From assembly GCA_032690845.1 (NCBI GenBank), contig CM064417.1, positions 11,686,501-11,750,500 on the forward strand: a stretch of 64,000 nucleotides of DNA, in the 5' to 3' direction. Positions 34,028 through 45,490 of this stretch are shown here, piece after piece; position 1 is the first letter of the stretch; every line of letters begins with the position of its first letter. The stretch comes from Eleusine coracana subsp. coracana (lineage: Eukaryota > Streptophyta > Magnoliopsida > Poales > Poaceae). Below the pieces are notes generated by a model. The model had not been told where the DNA came from, ran no database searches, and worked only from the letters and a program-made list of their open reading frames with translations. Made by a program: the position numbers and the translations under genes.

Positions 34028-34695
34028 ATTGTGTGGATGAACTGCTACTTTTGATGTAATTTAAGACATGTATGTTTCGGTGTGATGAAAACTAGTGAAC
34101 TTATTTGTTATGTGTGGACTTAGTGTGATGACAACATGTGAACTTATTTCCATAAATGTTTGTGAGATGAATTGCTATGCAGTAGTCATGTGGTATGTAC
34201 TTTGTTTTTGTATGCAATAGCAATCTGAACTTGAATGTTGGTGATATCAACTTGAATAGTCACACTACTGTTATTTCATTTTAAAAAATTTATTTCCTAT
34301 ATTTCCTAATTTTTCCCACATTTTTCTCATTCCCTGGATTTTAACCATTTTAAAAATATTTTTCATTTTTCCTAATTTATTACCTTTTTAAAAAATCTTT
34401 TTCCGTTTTTTCTGTTATTTTATTGCTATTTACAATTATTTTACAATTTTTCTGAATATTTACGCTTTTTTCATACTATTTTCACTTTTTCTATTTTTTC
34501 TCACCCAATAAACCATCCAAGGGCAAAACTATCTTTATATAGCATACTTAACAGCCGGTACATGAGATTCCATCCAAGATGACACACAGTTAAACAAATT
34601 TTGGGTGGATGGCATAGGGGTGCCTAGCATTTTCATGGCACACATGTCACTAGCAACTCTTATAATGGTATAGGGGTAAACGACTCAGAAAGTCA

Positions 34696-35284
34696 TGATT
34701 ATGTTCTGGATCTGCTTATGTGAACCTGCATGAACTCAGTCCATATACAAGGATAACTTAACGAATCATGCTTTGTATACCCAGTGCTATGACCCAGGAT
34801 CATGGTTTGTAAACCAGCTAGCGCATGAGCTACTTGCTCAACTGGCCTGATATGATTCTAATTTTTGGTTGTAGGTTGGAACTCTGTGATATGCAGCTCT
34901 CACCGAGGGGGAAGAGAAAAGCGTAATAGATAGATAGTTGATTCGTAATTGCTATATGCTTAGGGTGTTCTCTAGCTTCTCTGTGCTCTTATTGATCATG
35001 CTAATTTTTCCTCCATTTGCAGTAGACAAGGTGTGGGTTTTGAAGGATTAATGTATGGAGATCAAAAAAATTATCCTGACAAATTATCGATACTGAAGAG
35101 GATCTTTCCTTGCAGGAGTTTTTTTAACCGTTGAGGTATGTGCATAAAAATATTGCTATATGGTATTGGCATATATTTATCTAATATATGGTTTACATGA
35201 GTTTAATTTGTGCAATAAAAAAAAGAAAAACAAGCAAGTCAGATCAACATCCTCTAACTAAAGGCATCACTTGCCTTCTACCTT
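34696..35284. other. Intergenic DNA, no gene recognised
   Basis: This is AT-rich sequence between the MULE and the Helitron with only short unlinked frames. Confidence 0.4.
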
Positions 35285-36075
35285 TCTATTATAAAAGAGA
35301 GATTTTAAGGTAGTCCCAAACAACTGTGAGCCGTCCATTTGATTTACATCTCGAGGAAAAAAGCCAATCTGTTACCTCCTTAGGAGGTAAGATAAAAATT
35401 GAATCTTGACCCTTGATTTATAGTGAGAAAGTAAATAAAAAAAAATATTTTATATACTGCGTTGCAAGATTTATGCGGCAATAGATGCAAATTAACCGTG
35501 CATGCACGGAAATATATGAAGTTAATGGTGCATGCCATGCATGATTTCCTGCATGCCAGATTTCTGACCTTTTATCAAGAAGGCGCATGCATCTAGTGAT
35601 CTGCCATACCGTACACATGGATCGATCATATGCCTCTTGGTTGATATGTTCAGAGCCATGCGACAACACAATGATTTTTGTTTTGTTATACATCAACACA
35701 AAATAGATTCAAGTGTTGTAAATCAATCTAATCAATAGGTTGAGCGCATGCAAAAAATCTTATTCAGTTACGTGTTAATCAATGCATTAATTGACTTTTC
35801 AAAATAAACAATTACCTCAGGTAAGAGGACTTTGGGACTACTGTAAAAGCACTCTATAAAAAGCCATAATATACAAACCAATATGCTTTTGTAAAAACTG
35901 CTTAGCCTGTGGATGCTAATCTAGGTTAAAATAGTAGTATACTTGTGATTATCAACTACATACATTCTGTCATGTCCTCATGACTAAAATCAGAATTTAC
36001 TTATATTATAAATATATATATAACTATTATTTATTATATTTTTAAAGCTATAGCAACGCACGTGCATATTGCTAG
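35285..36075 (+). mobile_element. Non-autonomous Helitron (probable), about 790 bp
   Basis: The 3' end is characteristic: GCAACGCACGTGCATATTGCTAG followed by T has the palindrome GCACGTGC about 10 bases before a terminal CTAG. The 5' end is taken as TCTATTATAAAAGAGAGATT, which fits the TC..AAAGAG pattern of grass Helitrons, but the preceding base is T, not the expected A. The body is non-coding and AT-rich. Confidence 0.62.
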
Positions 36076-36792
36076 TAAATGTATAATGTAGTGTGCTTGC
36101 TTGTTCAGACGGAATAATTGATCAGAATCTTTCGTAGTTCCATGTGTGAGCACTTCCATTTTTTATCACCAGCAACATTTTTGTAGCAACACACTAATAC
36201 GAAGATGTTGGTGGATTAGTAGTTTCATTATTTGTACCTAAATATTTGTCTTGGCGCTTTGTTGTGCAACTTTGTTTTGATTGAAGCATCAGGAAGAGAC
36301 TTTCTTTTTATAACGACAAACTGTGATGGTAGTATATATTCTCTTTCATGGGGAATGATGCTTGTTTGAGGAAGCTTATTGATAGCTAGTTTGCATTGCT
36401 ATATGAAATAATGGATGAATGTTTTTGTTAGTTCAACCCACTAGGTGGAATCAGTTTATGTGACTTAAGTCAACAGGGAAAATAAGTATTTTAGTTAACA
36501 TTGAAAAAAATTTAAGAACTTACACTAGTTTATATCTTTATTCTAGGTATACTTAGTGTTTGCCTAGGTAGTCAGGTTTGTGAAGTCAATCCGCTTAAGT
36601 GTATGTGTTGACCTGGTTAGAGCATCTCCAGCAGCTCTTATAAAACTGGTGTTATATATTTAGTTTTAAATATCCTATAAATGCCATCTTTAAAGATTTT
36701 AAGCGATGCTACTACAACAGTTGTTGTAAAATTTTGTGCTTTATATTTCAATTTTCCCCTCTCGTACTCTTGTTGGCAATTAATCGAGCACC
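36076..36792. other. Intergenic AT-rich DNA, no gene recognised
   Basis: An AGAGCATCTCCAGCAG word near 36620 resembles the ends of common grass MITEs, but I found no matching right end. Confidence 0.35.
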
Positions 36793-37216
36793 TTGTGTCC
36801 GACAGTGAGGCGAGCTGCCATCTTCTTTGTTGACAGACAGCAGCTCTTCTTCTTCGACAAAGACACCACGAGACCCTCTGTTCGTGCACGCCACCTCCCC
36901 CTATCCTCAGCCTGGCTCCTTCGAGACCAGGAGAGACTTCTAACCGCTCCACCCCGTGCAAAAGAAAAACTTCATCAATCACCACACAAAAAGAGAAAGA
37001 TAGATGAGGATGACTGTCCGACGAGCTTCCTACCGACTGCTGATGTGGCCCAAGCAGTGGTGCTCGGCGAGCGAGAGGGAGAGGAGGCGGCAGCGCTCGG
37101 CGATGGGGAGGAGGCCCATGTGTCAGATAGTGACGCCGAGGTGGAGCTGGTCCACGTGACGGCTGTCAACAAGGGGGAGGAGGCCCGCACGGCGGCGGTC
37201 GATGAGGAGAGGAGGC
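36793..37216 (+). pseudogene. Coding-like GC-rich fragment cut by an LTR-like sequence
   Basis: An open frame of about 140 codons runs up to the start of the LTR-like sequence and has an acidic C-terminal half (EEAAALGDGEEAHVSDSDAE). Similar GC-rich, Glu/Ala-rich text (ACAGACCCACGCGGCGG onwards) resumes at about 38830-38900 on the far side, as if one block had been split. I do not recognise a family. It may be a transposon-captured host fragment, or simply GC-rich repeat sequence. Confidence 0.3.
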
Positions 37217-38824
37217 CATGTAAGGATCAAAGGCGTACCGAGAGAGGGGGAAGGGGGGGGGGGGTTGAATCGGTGAGCGGACCACTATCACCAAATCCTA
37301 CTTATTTCTATGCTCAATACTAACAATAATTGCAATCTAACAATTTTAGAAGACCAAGAGGCTACACATGCTAGTGTGTACGATGCGAATGCAATGCGAA
37401 AGCTATGCCATGCTAGCCTATGCAAGTCACAAGTCAACCTATCAACTATAACACTCAAATGCGGAATAGTAAAGAGAGGGTCAATGAATGCTCATGATTT
37501 TGTCCTGAGGTATCGGAAGGATGGCGCCTTCCCCTACTCCTTGTTAGACCACACCCACCGAAGTGCCGGTCCCTCTCGCCACCAAGTGAGTCCTCGCACA
37601 CGAGTCCACAATCACAGAAAGTGAAAGCACGGTCACGTCACTGCTGCCACCAAGGTATAAGCTCGCCCCTCTCGAGGACTTGTCGACTCCTGAGCTGGCA
37701 CGGACAGTCACTAGCGATGCTCCTTTCAACGGCGAGCTCAAACTGTGTACAAACGTGTGACAGACTTCATAACCAATCATGATAGGCTCATCACCGATGC
37801 CTAACAAGTCTAGGTCCCACCATAGACGAAGAGTAACAGCTTAGGACACACTCTCAATGACAGCCTAGTCTTAGATGTGTATGGATGTTCAAGTTACTCT
37901 CTCTAGCACTCTCAAAGTATGCAAATCTCTTCCTAGTGCCCTCTTCTTCTCCTCTTGGCTCTCTATTGATGCTCCCAGCAATCTAAATGACCAAGAGTGG
38001 TCTCCAAGACCCCAACAATGATTTTATATAGGCTTCCAACCACCAACTAGCCGTTACTCGATGAAACAGCTTCCTGAACGTACAAACTGTATTGCCCGGT
38101 CTCTTTCCAGACCGTATTGTCTGGTCTTCACCGGACGGCTCCTCCAGATCCATTTCTTTCTTTCTGTAGCTGCTTCATGTACAGACCGTACAATCCGATC
38201 TCTTCTACTCCTACTCCAAACAGAGTTGTTTCATGCTGAATCTTCTCTGTATAGAATCACTTTCCTACAAATCGGACTGTCCGATCTCTATGATTCCCCT
38301 CGAGCAGAAACTTCTTCGCGCAACATCCTCTTTGTATAGATTTCCATCCTTGATGACCGTAATCTCCGGTCTCTTCCTCGAAGCTTAAAACTTCTCATCC
38401 GATCCTTAACTTCTTTTTCCTGGCTTCATCCAACAATTCCTTGGCCTCTCCACTGTCATCTATTACCTTGTGATTTCACCAAACATCCTTGCACATCACT
38501 GACTAGTATGACCTAAGAGATATGACCTAGGTTTTTCCTATGTATTCAAGCCCTAACAAATATCCAAGTGTGCCAAACACTTGAGCCTATCTTATCTTTT
38601 ATCCTTGATCCATCTTCATCAACCTTGGACTCCATCAAGCTCACCAGGCCTTCATGCTTGTGCTCATGTCATCAATCATCGAGGCAACCATTATCAATAT
38701 GATTTATAGTAGAGTTCATTATAATTCATGCACACATAACACTCGTGTAGATATTAGCCACATTTTTATAGTTGTCATTAATAACCAAAACATTCATACC
38801 TTGAGAATCCAATACCAATGGTCA
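37217..38824. mobile_element. Probable solo LTR or LTR fragment (Copia-like)
   Basis: The text begins TGTAAGGATC, soon followed by GTACCGAGAGAGGGGG, a 12-base G run (37253-37264) and GGTTGAATCGG, a layout familiar from long grass Copia LTRs. It runs through CCTGAGGTATCGGAAGGAT and repeated CCGTA.TG.CCGGTCT words to AACCAAAACATTCATACC. I see no gag-pol domains. The boundaries are approximate and no clean 5-bp duplication was found. Confidence 0.42.
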
Positions 38825-39382
38825 TGAAGCTTACAGACCCACGCGGCGGCGCTCGACGACCGGGAAGGAGAGGAGGCAGCAAGGCTCATTGCTTGGGCAG
38901 CCTAATGGCATCATCCCTTCTTCACCACAATTAGGGCTAAGGGGTCGCCACTCCTTCGCCTTATATGGGCAACATCTTTAGCGGTGGCTCACAATTCCAA
39001 CTGCCGCTATTTTTTGGCATTGTGGGCTGCTGCTAAAGTGATACTTTCATTTTTATTTTGTTACAAATTTTTATATTTCATAAAAATCCCAGAGCTTTGT
39101 CCTTTTGCAGATAAGCCCCTAACCTAAATATAAATTTATTTCTAGTCTAGGATTTTTGTAAAAACACCCTATGCTTTCCTAAAATTATATTTCAATAATT
39201 ACAGATAGGTCCCTAGAAGGATTCTTTAATTAAAGGTAAGTCCTAACATCATATTTTCTCAATTGTAACTCTATTTTAAGCCATTCTTGCGTTCACGCGT
39301 TCATTGCAACACACACTACCCATTTTATCCCATCTCCAACACTTTTTCTCCTCTTCCCGTTTGAATCACATCTTTCCCACTA
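38825..39382. other. CACTA-like subterminal sequence and AT-rich DNA
   Basis: At about 38970-39045 the words TTTAGCGGTGGC, CAATTCCAACTGCCGC and GGGCTGCTGCTAAAGTG match subterminal text at 45040-45193. They probably belong to a decayed CACTA terminus, but no CACTA end or 3-bp duplication could be fixed. Confidence 0.35.
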
Positions 39383-39934
39383 CTAGTATATTGCTCGTGC
39401 TAACACCACAGTGATATTTATTAATACGAATCAATCAATCAAAATAAATTAAGTTATTATGATAACATACAAAATGAGATAGATTAGATATTCAGTATGA
39501 TAATTGTTAAAAACTCCTCTTCATATACACAGATTTTTTTTATTAAACAACACAACTTCATTGCTTATTTGGTCCAGACAAGTTTGTTGATGCTAAATAA
39601 AGTACAAACTTTCGGGTTTTGTCAATAATAAGACAATGATCATAATGTATTATGATTAAGCTAACAAAATGTTTGGACTTGGATCAAGATCATCCAGATA
39701 AGTGCTCGTCATAGGGCGGTAGCATCTATTTTCAAAACTCACATAATAAGCAGGTCTGCTATCCTCTGTTATTTTTTCCAGTAACGATACACTGAAGTAA
39801 TATTGAAAAATCAAAATACCTCTGTGTACGTTGTTAGTATATCTCTAAATGGACCGCGGCCTGCACTTGGAGTGCCCATGGCTCATAATTAGACGTCTCT
39901 CTTGTACAATTTTTTATATTTTTATAATGATAGC

Positions 39935-40190
39935 AAAGCATTCAGATGTCAACAACCACAGGATACTAATTCATATATGGCTTTGATTAACCTATAAAAA
40001 TTAACAAGGTGTATGCTGCAGTTAGACAAACTGAAGAATACATGCAATGTAACTTCTATATACAAAGCATTCAGATGTCAAGAACCACAGGATACTAATT
40101 CATATATGGCCTTGATTAACCTATAAAAGCTAACAAGGTGTATGCTGCAATTAGACAAACTGAAAAATACATGCAATGTAACTTCGAAAA
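39935..40190. repeat. 129-bp tandem duplication
   Basis: AAAGCATTCAGATGTCAA and about 110 following bases occur at 39935 and again at 40064 with a few substitutions. It lies within the Helitron candidate and is non-coding. Confidence 0.9.
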
Positions 40191-40479
40191 TAACAAGATA
40201 CGAAGATCAAGAGCCTGCATATATTGGCAAACTGATTGGTTGCTTCTCTATTAAGCAGATTGGCCATCACAGGCACAAAACCTGACTTTCCTACTTTTAT
40301 GCTCATGGCAATTAACCTATTAAAAAAGTGAACATGTAGCACTCAATTAATCTCTGGACACAACGTGTATGCCGTGTTGTATTCAGTCAAACAAAACACG
40401 GTTAAGCCTATACACGTCGGTTTTCAATTAAGCGGTTTACCTAAATTACTAATTTTAGCGACAACAGAGAATCAGGTAC

Positions 40480-40724
40480 CTTGTTTGGATTGAACCCAGG
40501 CTCCATCATCGACGTTTTCCAGTAAAACATGCCGGTGCTATCTGAGTTCCTGAAACACCAGCAACCCTTCAGGGCAGCAGTCCCGCTGCCGCCGCACGTG
40601 GGTGGTTCATGGCTGCTGCCGCAGGTAGTCGTCCGTAGCTTCTTGACCCACCGGCAGCGTTACAGTGTTAGATAGTTGTCATAAACTTTTCGATGAACTT
40701 GATGGCTTCGATCGGGTCCACCAT
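40480..40724 (-). pseudogene. Captured gene fragments inside the Helitron
   Basis: On the minus strand an ATG frame MVDPIEAIKFIEKF (from 40724) stops after 18 codons. Downstream, a second segment reads CFRNSDSTGMFYWKTSMM, continues EPGFNPNK and ends at 40480 exactly before GTACCT, a plausible splice donor. GC content and codon use are those of grass exons and unlike the AT-rich flanks. This is the usual form of exon capture by Helitrons. I do not recognise the source gene. Confidence 0.45.
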
Positions 40725-41080
40725 GGTTGAGATAGCAGCACGAGCGCGAAGAAATCACACTCAATGACGGCGTGCGATCGCGGCCCTTGGCAGTGACAGC
40801 CTTACGTGCGTGGCGATCGTGGAGTAGTTTGGCATGGGTGACGATTGTGGGGGCGGCGCGTGTAGACAGGGGCGGGCGTGGAAGCCCGGGAGATCCCAGC
40901 GATGCCAGCCGTCAGATTTGATGTACTCATCTAAGAGAAATTATTGTCCATTAGATTTGTAAGAAGGGTTACTTTGTATGTAATTAATAGTGTACAATTA
41001 GGATAGATGATGTCTGTTGGGGATAATTAGCTGTGTGAACTTAGTATAATTTTGACTCACCCTTTTAAGGGGTGTAGAGA

Positions 41081-41329
41081 TAAATCTTTATCTTCAAATA
41101 ACTTACAAATCTTTATATTCAAATAACCTTAACTTACATATAACATAATATACGATTTGCATACTAATAACATTTAACAAAATAAAATTATATGATGCTT
41201 TAGTTATCCTTGAACAATTTTTTCTTCATAGTGATCGATGCGCATGTAGGACATTCTGCTAGAATAGGAGAGTCTTGCTTATAAGAGTTGAAATATTTTT
41301 TGATCTATGAAAAATGGTACCTCGTCATA
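41081..41329. other. AT-rich spacer between Helitron and CACTA remnant
   Basis: No CACTA terminus, gene or repeat is recognisable here. The downstream end of the transposase remnant is not defined. Confidence 0.35.
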
Positions 41330-44300
41330 CTGATTGTACTCATCTGGACCCTCCACATTCTCTGCTCTAATGATTCTTTGTTTACCTGGAACAACAATGT
41401 ATTTCTTTTTATCCTTTAGATCAAGTATATAAAATAATTGTTCCACGGTCTTGGCGAGTACCCAAGGCTCATCTTTGTACCTACATTGTTAAGATCAATG
41501 ATTGTGAACCCATATTCGTCCGCCCCCATCCTATGAGGGTGCTTCACCCATTTGCATTTAAATATAGGGACCTGTAAATTTCTACCGTGGTCTAGTTCCC
41601 ATATTTTCTCAATGTACCCATAATACGAGGCCTCTCGATCCTCTTCATCAATGGCTTGTACTCGAACACTGTTGTTTTGACACTTGCTTTTCTTATTTAT
41701 TGAGAGTAAGTCTAAAAGGTAACCACGTAACTTCTCGGACGGTTAGCTAACCTTCTTAATATTTTCTATTCTACGGGTTCACCATTTGGATGGTCTAGGC
41801 AGCTGAACCATGATGCAAAGCAGAAATTGTGCTCGTCTATGATCCATTCATCCATCACATCCTTGTTGTTTCGGCGAAGCTCTAACAAATATTTCTCAAA
41901 GTATGAGCCAACAAGTTGTGTCTGTTGCAATACGCTAAAATATATTTCATCCACTCGTTTGAACTCACGGTCAAAGAACGATCTTCATCCTTTCGTACCT
42001 TTTCCAGGTAATCTCCCCTCGTGATGAGACACGAGAAGATCAATTGATCTACCATCTTTAATATAATTTGCACAACAATCGATGATCTCCTCAGTAGTGT
42101 AGCCCTCAATCATAGAATCCTCTAGATGAGAATGAATCCATACATAGCGTTTGAAAACCTACATGAACCTCTCAAATGAAAACATCGATGCAGGTAGATG
42201 GGGCCCAACATAGACAACTGGTCAACAATATAAATCATGAAGTGTTCCATTGTATCAAAAAAAGATGGAAGAAAGACCATCTCAAGTATGCACATTATTT
42301 CTTATGTGGGTCCATAGGTCATTTAACTTGTCTTTGGATATCACTTTGTTTGAGACTACATAAAGAAGTAGGAGAGATGAGTTACAGCTAACTTCATCCA
42401 TGATGATTTGACAATTCAGATGGCGATAGGGAGAAACACCGGAAGATTGTTGTACCCACTTATCTTTACCTCTTCCATGTTCACAAGATTCTTGATATTC
42501 AATAAGAAATTAGCCGGTACTTTAATCCCACATAGGCACTTGCGGAATGCCATTTTCTCCAAACTCGTAAGGGTGTACCCTGCCAGGGGGAGGTAATAGT
42601 TTTCATTCGGATGGAGCTCTGGCCTTATTCCCATCTCTTCAAGATTTCTACGCGCATTGAGTCCATCCTTTGTCTTACCATGTTCGTCGAGTATAAGTCT
42701 ACTACTGTCAAATACACCCTTCCCAGTGTGCATCAAGTTGAAGGCATGCTTCACTTCCAATTCTTCCCAATAATCAAAATATATGAAGAAAATGGATTTC
42801 TTCCTAAATGGTGTTGGAACGTTTTCTGTTTTAATTCTCTTCACCAGCTTTCCGAAAACAACATTGATGTTTTTAACGATATCAAACACGACCCTGCTAG
42901 TCCAGCATCAAGGTTCTACGTCATTCTCAACTGTGCCATCAAAGTGTCTAGCCATCATGCAAAATTTGTGTTTTGGGGGTAAGAATCGGCAGTTTTATAT
43001 ATACACTAGCTTCTGGGATGCTGAAAGGTATACATGGGATGTATCATCAATGCATACGAAACATACAACCTTTCCCTTGACATGTCCTGATAGCGCCCTT
43101 AATGCTGGGGAATCACTTATGGTGACAAAAATGATTGCTCAAAGCGTGAAGTACTCTCTTCGATACTCATCACACATTCGGACCTTATCCACCATAACTT
43201 TTGCATGTCTTCGAACAATGATACTAAGAACACGTCTATATCGTTATCAGGTTCTTTGAGCCTAGATATAAGAGTGGTCAGCAGTAGGTACTTACATTTG
43301 TGGCATAAGCATGGTGGAATGTTGTACATTGCTAGTATCACTGGCCAAGTGCTATACGGATTCCTCATTTGGTCGAAAAGGTTCATCCCGTCTGTACTCA
43401 ATATAAACCGTAAATTCCTTTCCTCGTCAAAGCAATTTCCATGATCTGCATCAAACATTTTCTATTGCGTTGCAATGGTAGGATGCCTGAGCTTACCGTC
43501 CCCTTTGCACGCATGCCATGTCATCTTTGCAGTATTCCTGGGGTTGGCGAACAAGCGTCTGATGCGATCGACATGGGTAAGTAAACATTACTAAGGCAAG
43601 AACCTTCATATCATCACTGTCATCGGCAATAGAACTTCTTTTCTTTTTTCCTCCTTGTTGGTATTCTTCTTGCCACCGTCAGCAACGTCTACATCATAAT
43701 CATCGTTCCTCTTGTAATGATTGTTTTTGCACCATGGGCATCTCATGGTGTTCTTATGCTCCTTTTGATACAATGTGCATTGATTTGGACACATGTGGAT
43801 GTTTTACACGTCCAAAAAAATGGGAAAATCAACTTCTTAACAAGGTATGTGGTCTCTGGCAATAAGTTGGGGTTCAACAGTGCATCGGAAATAAGTTAAA
43901 ACAAATCTGTGAAGCTAGTGTCCGAACAGCCATGCATGGCCTTTGATTTCATTAGCTCAAAGACAATACTCAATATAGTAAACTCTTTACCACATTCCTT
44001 ATATTTCTCATATAATGGATACTTGGATGCCTTCTCTATTATATTAAAGTTATCAAGCCCTTTCGTTTTACCGGTATTGATCAACGTGTGTGGCTCAATG
44101 TGACATAGCAACTCCTCAACATCAAAATCAGCTTCACTGGCGACTTTGTCGTAGTTGCATCAGGCGATTTGATAACCTCGACTTCAACTTCAATAGGCTA
44201 ATTAAATTCGACGTCAACCACATTATTTTCAATAAAACCCCTCCTCAATAAGTGTGATTTGATTATATCTATATCCCTTCATAACTTCTCATTCTTGCAA

Positions 44301-44433
44301 TCATATCATAAATAATATATATCTATCGTTTCTTCACATCGAGCATGTTATGCGGCCCTTTCAACGAATATAAAGACTTATCATATAAATAATGACTCAA
44401 TCTTCGTGCCTCATACATCCAAGACCTATCCAT
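41330..44433 (-). pseudogene. CACTA (En/Spm) TNP2-type transposase, broken
   Basis: The minus strand holds the TNP2 domains in the family order. Start MDRSWMYEARRLSHYLYD (44433 downward) belongs to the transposase-associated domain. About 44110-43896 reads LLCHIEPHTL, GKEFTILSIVFELMKSKAMHG, and then CPNQCTLYQKEH and CPWC. The core Transposase_21 domain at 43458-43117 has LRFILSTDGMNLFDQMRN, YSTWPVILAMYNIPP and DNDIDVFLVSLFEDMQKLW. About 42800-42416 reads KKSIFFIYFDYWEELEVKHA, LNARRNLEEMGIRPELH and YTLTSLEKMAF. The end resembles DUF4216 (about 41690-41340), with SYYGYIEKIWELDHG, EYGFTIIDLNNVG and KDKKKYIVVPGKQRI. Many stops and frameshifts separate the pieces, so no protein can be made. The companion TNPA-type gene is not seen. 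Confidence 0.88.
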
Positions 44434-45490
44434 CCCAAACGACCTTACACATAAACCAAACAAATATTATAAATTAATTAATTAAGTGTAATGAAAAATA
44501 TTAAAATGTAAACTAAAGATATTGAAATATAAAATATATGTAATGAAATAAATTATGAAAGATAAAATATAATAAACAACAAGTTATTCTATATATTAAT
44601 TAACTTTTATTAAGAATTAAAAATATTAACATCCTCATTCCCTAACTCTTCCTCTCTTTCTCTCTCTAGTAAGCAAATTAGATCTAAATTTTGGTCCATA
44701 TAAAAGAGGTTATATATAATTGATTTTTTGTATTGTGATGAAAATAGAAGATGTATGCGTTCATAAGCTTCAACTCCAACCCACTTCAACTCCAACCCAC
44801 TAGAATCATACAAATCAAAAGAACTGAAAACCTAACAAACTTAAAAATTAAAATTCAACTTGATTTCAAAATAAAAGCAAAAGTAACATATGAAATGAGT
44901 TCTTCTTATCCTATAGAGCAAAAAACTACAAAAAAAAAATGAATTCAAAACATTCCCTCATTGATTTTAATGATTTGTCCAAATTTTTTAGTCACTACTG
45001 TTCGAGTGAGAATAGGAGCTGAGCGTGGATTTTATAGGCTAGGCAATTTATAGTGGCGGTCGGCGGTTGACAATTCCAACCGTCGTTATATAGATACGGT
45101 CAGCTTCACAACAGGTTCCCTGGACTCTGTAGTGGCAGCCAACTTTAGATCGTGTCGTTACGGCTTTTGGGCTGTCGTCGCTAAAGGCCAGTGAGAGAAA
45201 CCCATGGGAGATAGACTGGCAATGCGAATGAGAATGACGATGGCGGACAATGGTCGTGGGGTTTGGCTGCATTATTGCAGTTCACTCTTTCACGTTTCTA
45301 TAATTCATGTAGTTGCGTTTCAACAAGATGTAATTGGGACACAATTGAAACTCGACATGCTAAGGCCTTTTACTGCTTGTTTGGGCTGGGCTTCGGTTGT
45401 GCTAGTCGTTCATAGCTGCGAGCTTGTGAAGCTGGTCCATGCATTTCAATAGCTTTTACAGATCAAAAAGGGACAAGACATATAAAAAAA
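44434..45490. other. CACTA 5' flank with subterminal repeats
   Basis: AT-rich DNA upstream of the TNP2 start is followed at 45040-45193 by GC-rich repeats (AGTGGCGGTCGG, AACCGTCGTTATA, TAGTGGCAGCC) ending ...GTCGTCGCTAAAGGCCAGTG. Such subterminal repeats are typical of CACTA elements. The terminus reads CACTGGCC on the minus strand, so it is diverged or not the true end. No second terminus could be paired with it. Confidence 0.45.

Larger units (their letters stand above)
32324..34686 (+). mobile_element. Mutator-like element (MULE), 2,363 bp, with nested hAT insertion
   Basis: The left end GAGTCGTTTACCCCTATGTC and the complement of the right end GAGTCGTTTACCCCTATACC begin inverted repeats of roughly 170 bp, including GTTGCTAGTGAC and GGATGGAATCT. 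The nonamers ACAAAGTCA (32315-32323) and AGAAAGTCA (34687-34695) match at 8 of 9 positions, the Mutator-type duplication. The interior has a GC-rich repetitive block (32580-32900) and a short gene remnant (33142-34027). No SWIM-type transposase domain is visible, so the copy is non-autonomous. Confidence 0.9.
39383..41080 (-). mobile_element. Helitron candidate, 1,698 bp, carrying gene fragments
   Basis: On the minus strand the 5' end is A|TCTCTACACCCCTTAAAAGG, starting at 41080, and the 3' end is GCACGAGCAATATACTAG|T, ending at 39383. These give the required TC start, CTAG end and insertion between A and T. The hairpin before the 3' end is weak, which lowers confidence. The interior holds a 129-bp tandem duplication and a GC-rich segment that reads as host-gene exons. 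No Rep/helicase gene is present, so it is non-autonomous. Confidence 0.55.

Noticed and set aside
38970..45193. A single large CACTA element bounded by the two subterminal-repeat regions.
   Set aside because: The two regions are in the same orientation, no paired CACTA termini or 3-bp duplication exist, and a Helitron candidate lies between them.
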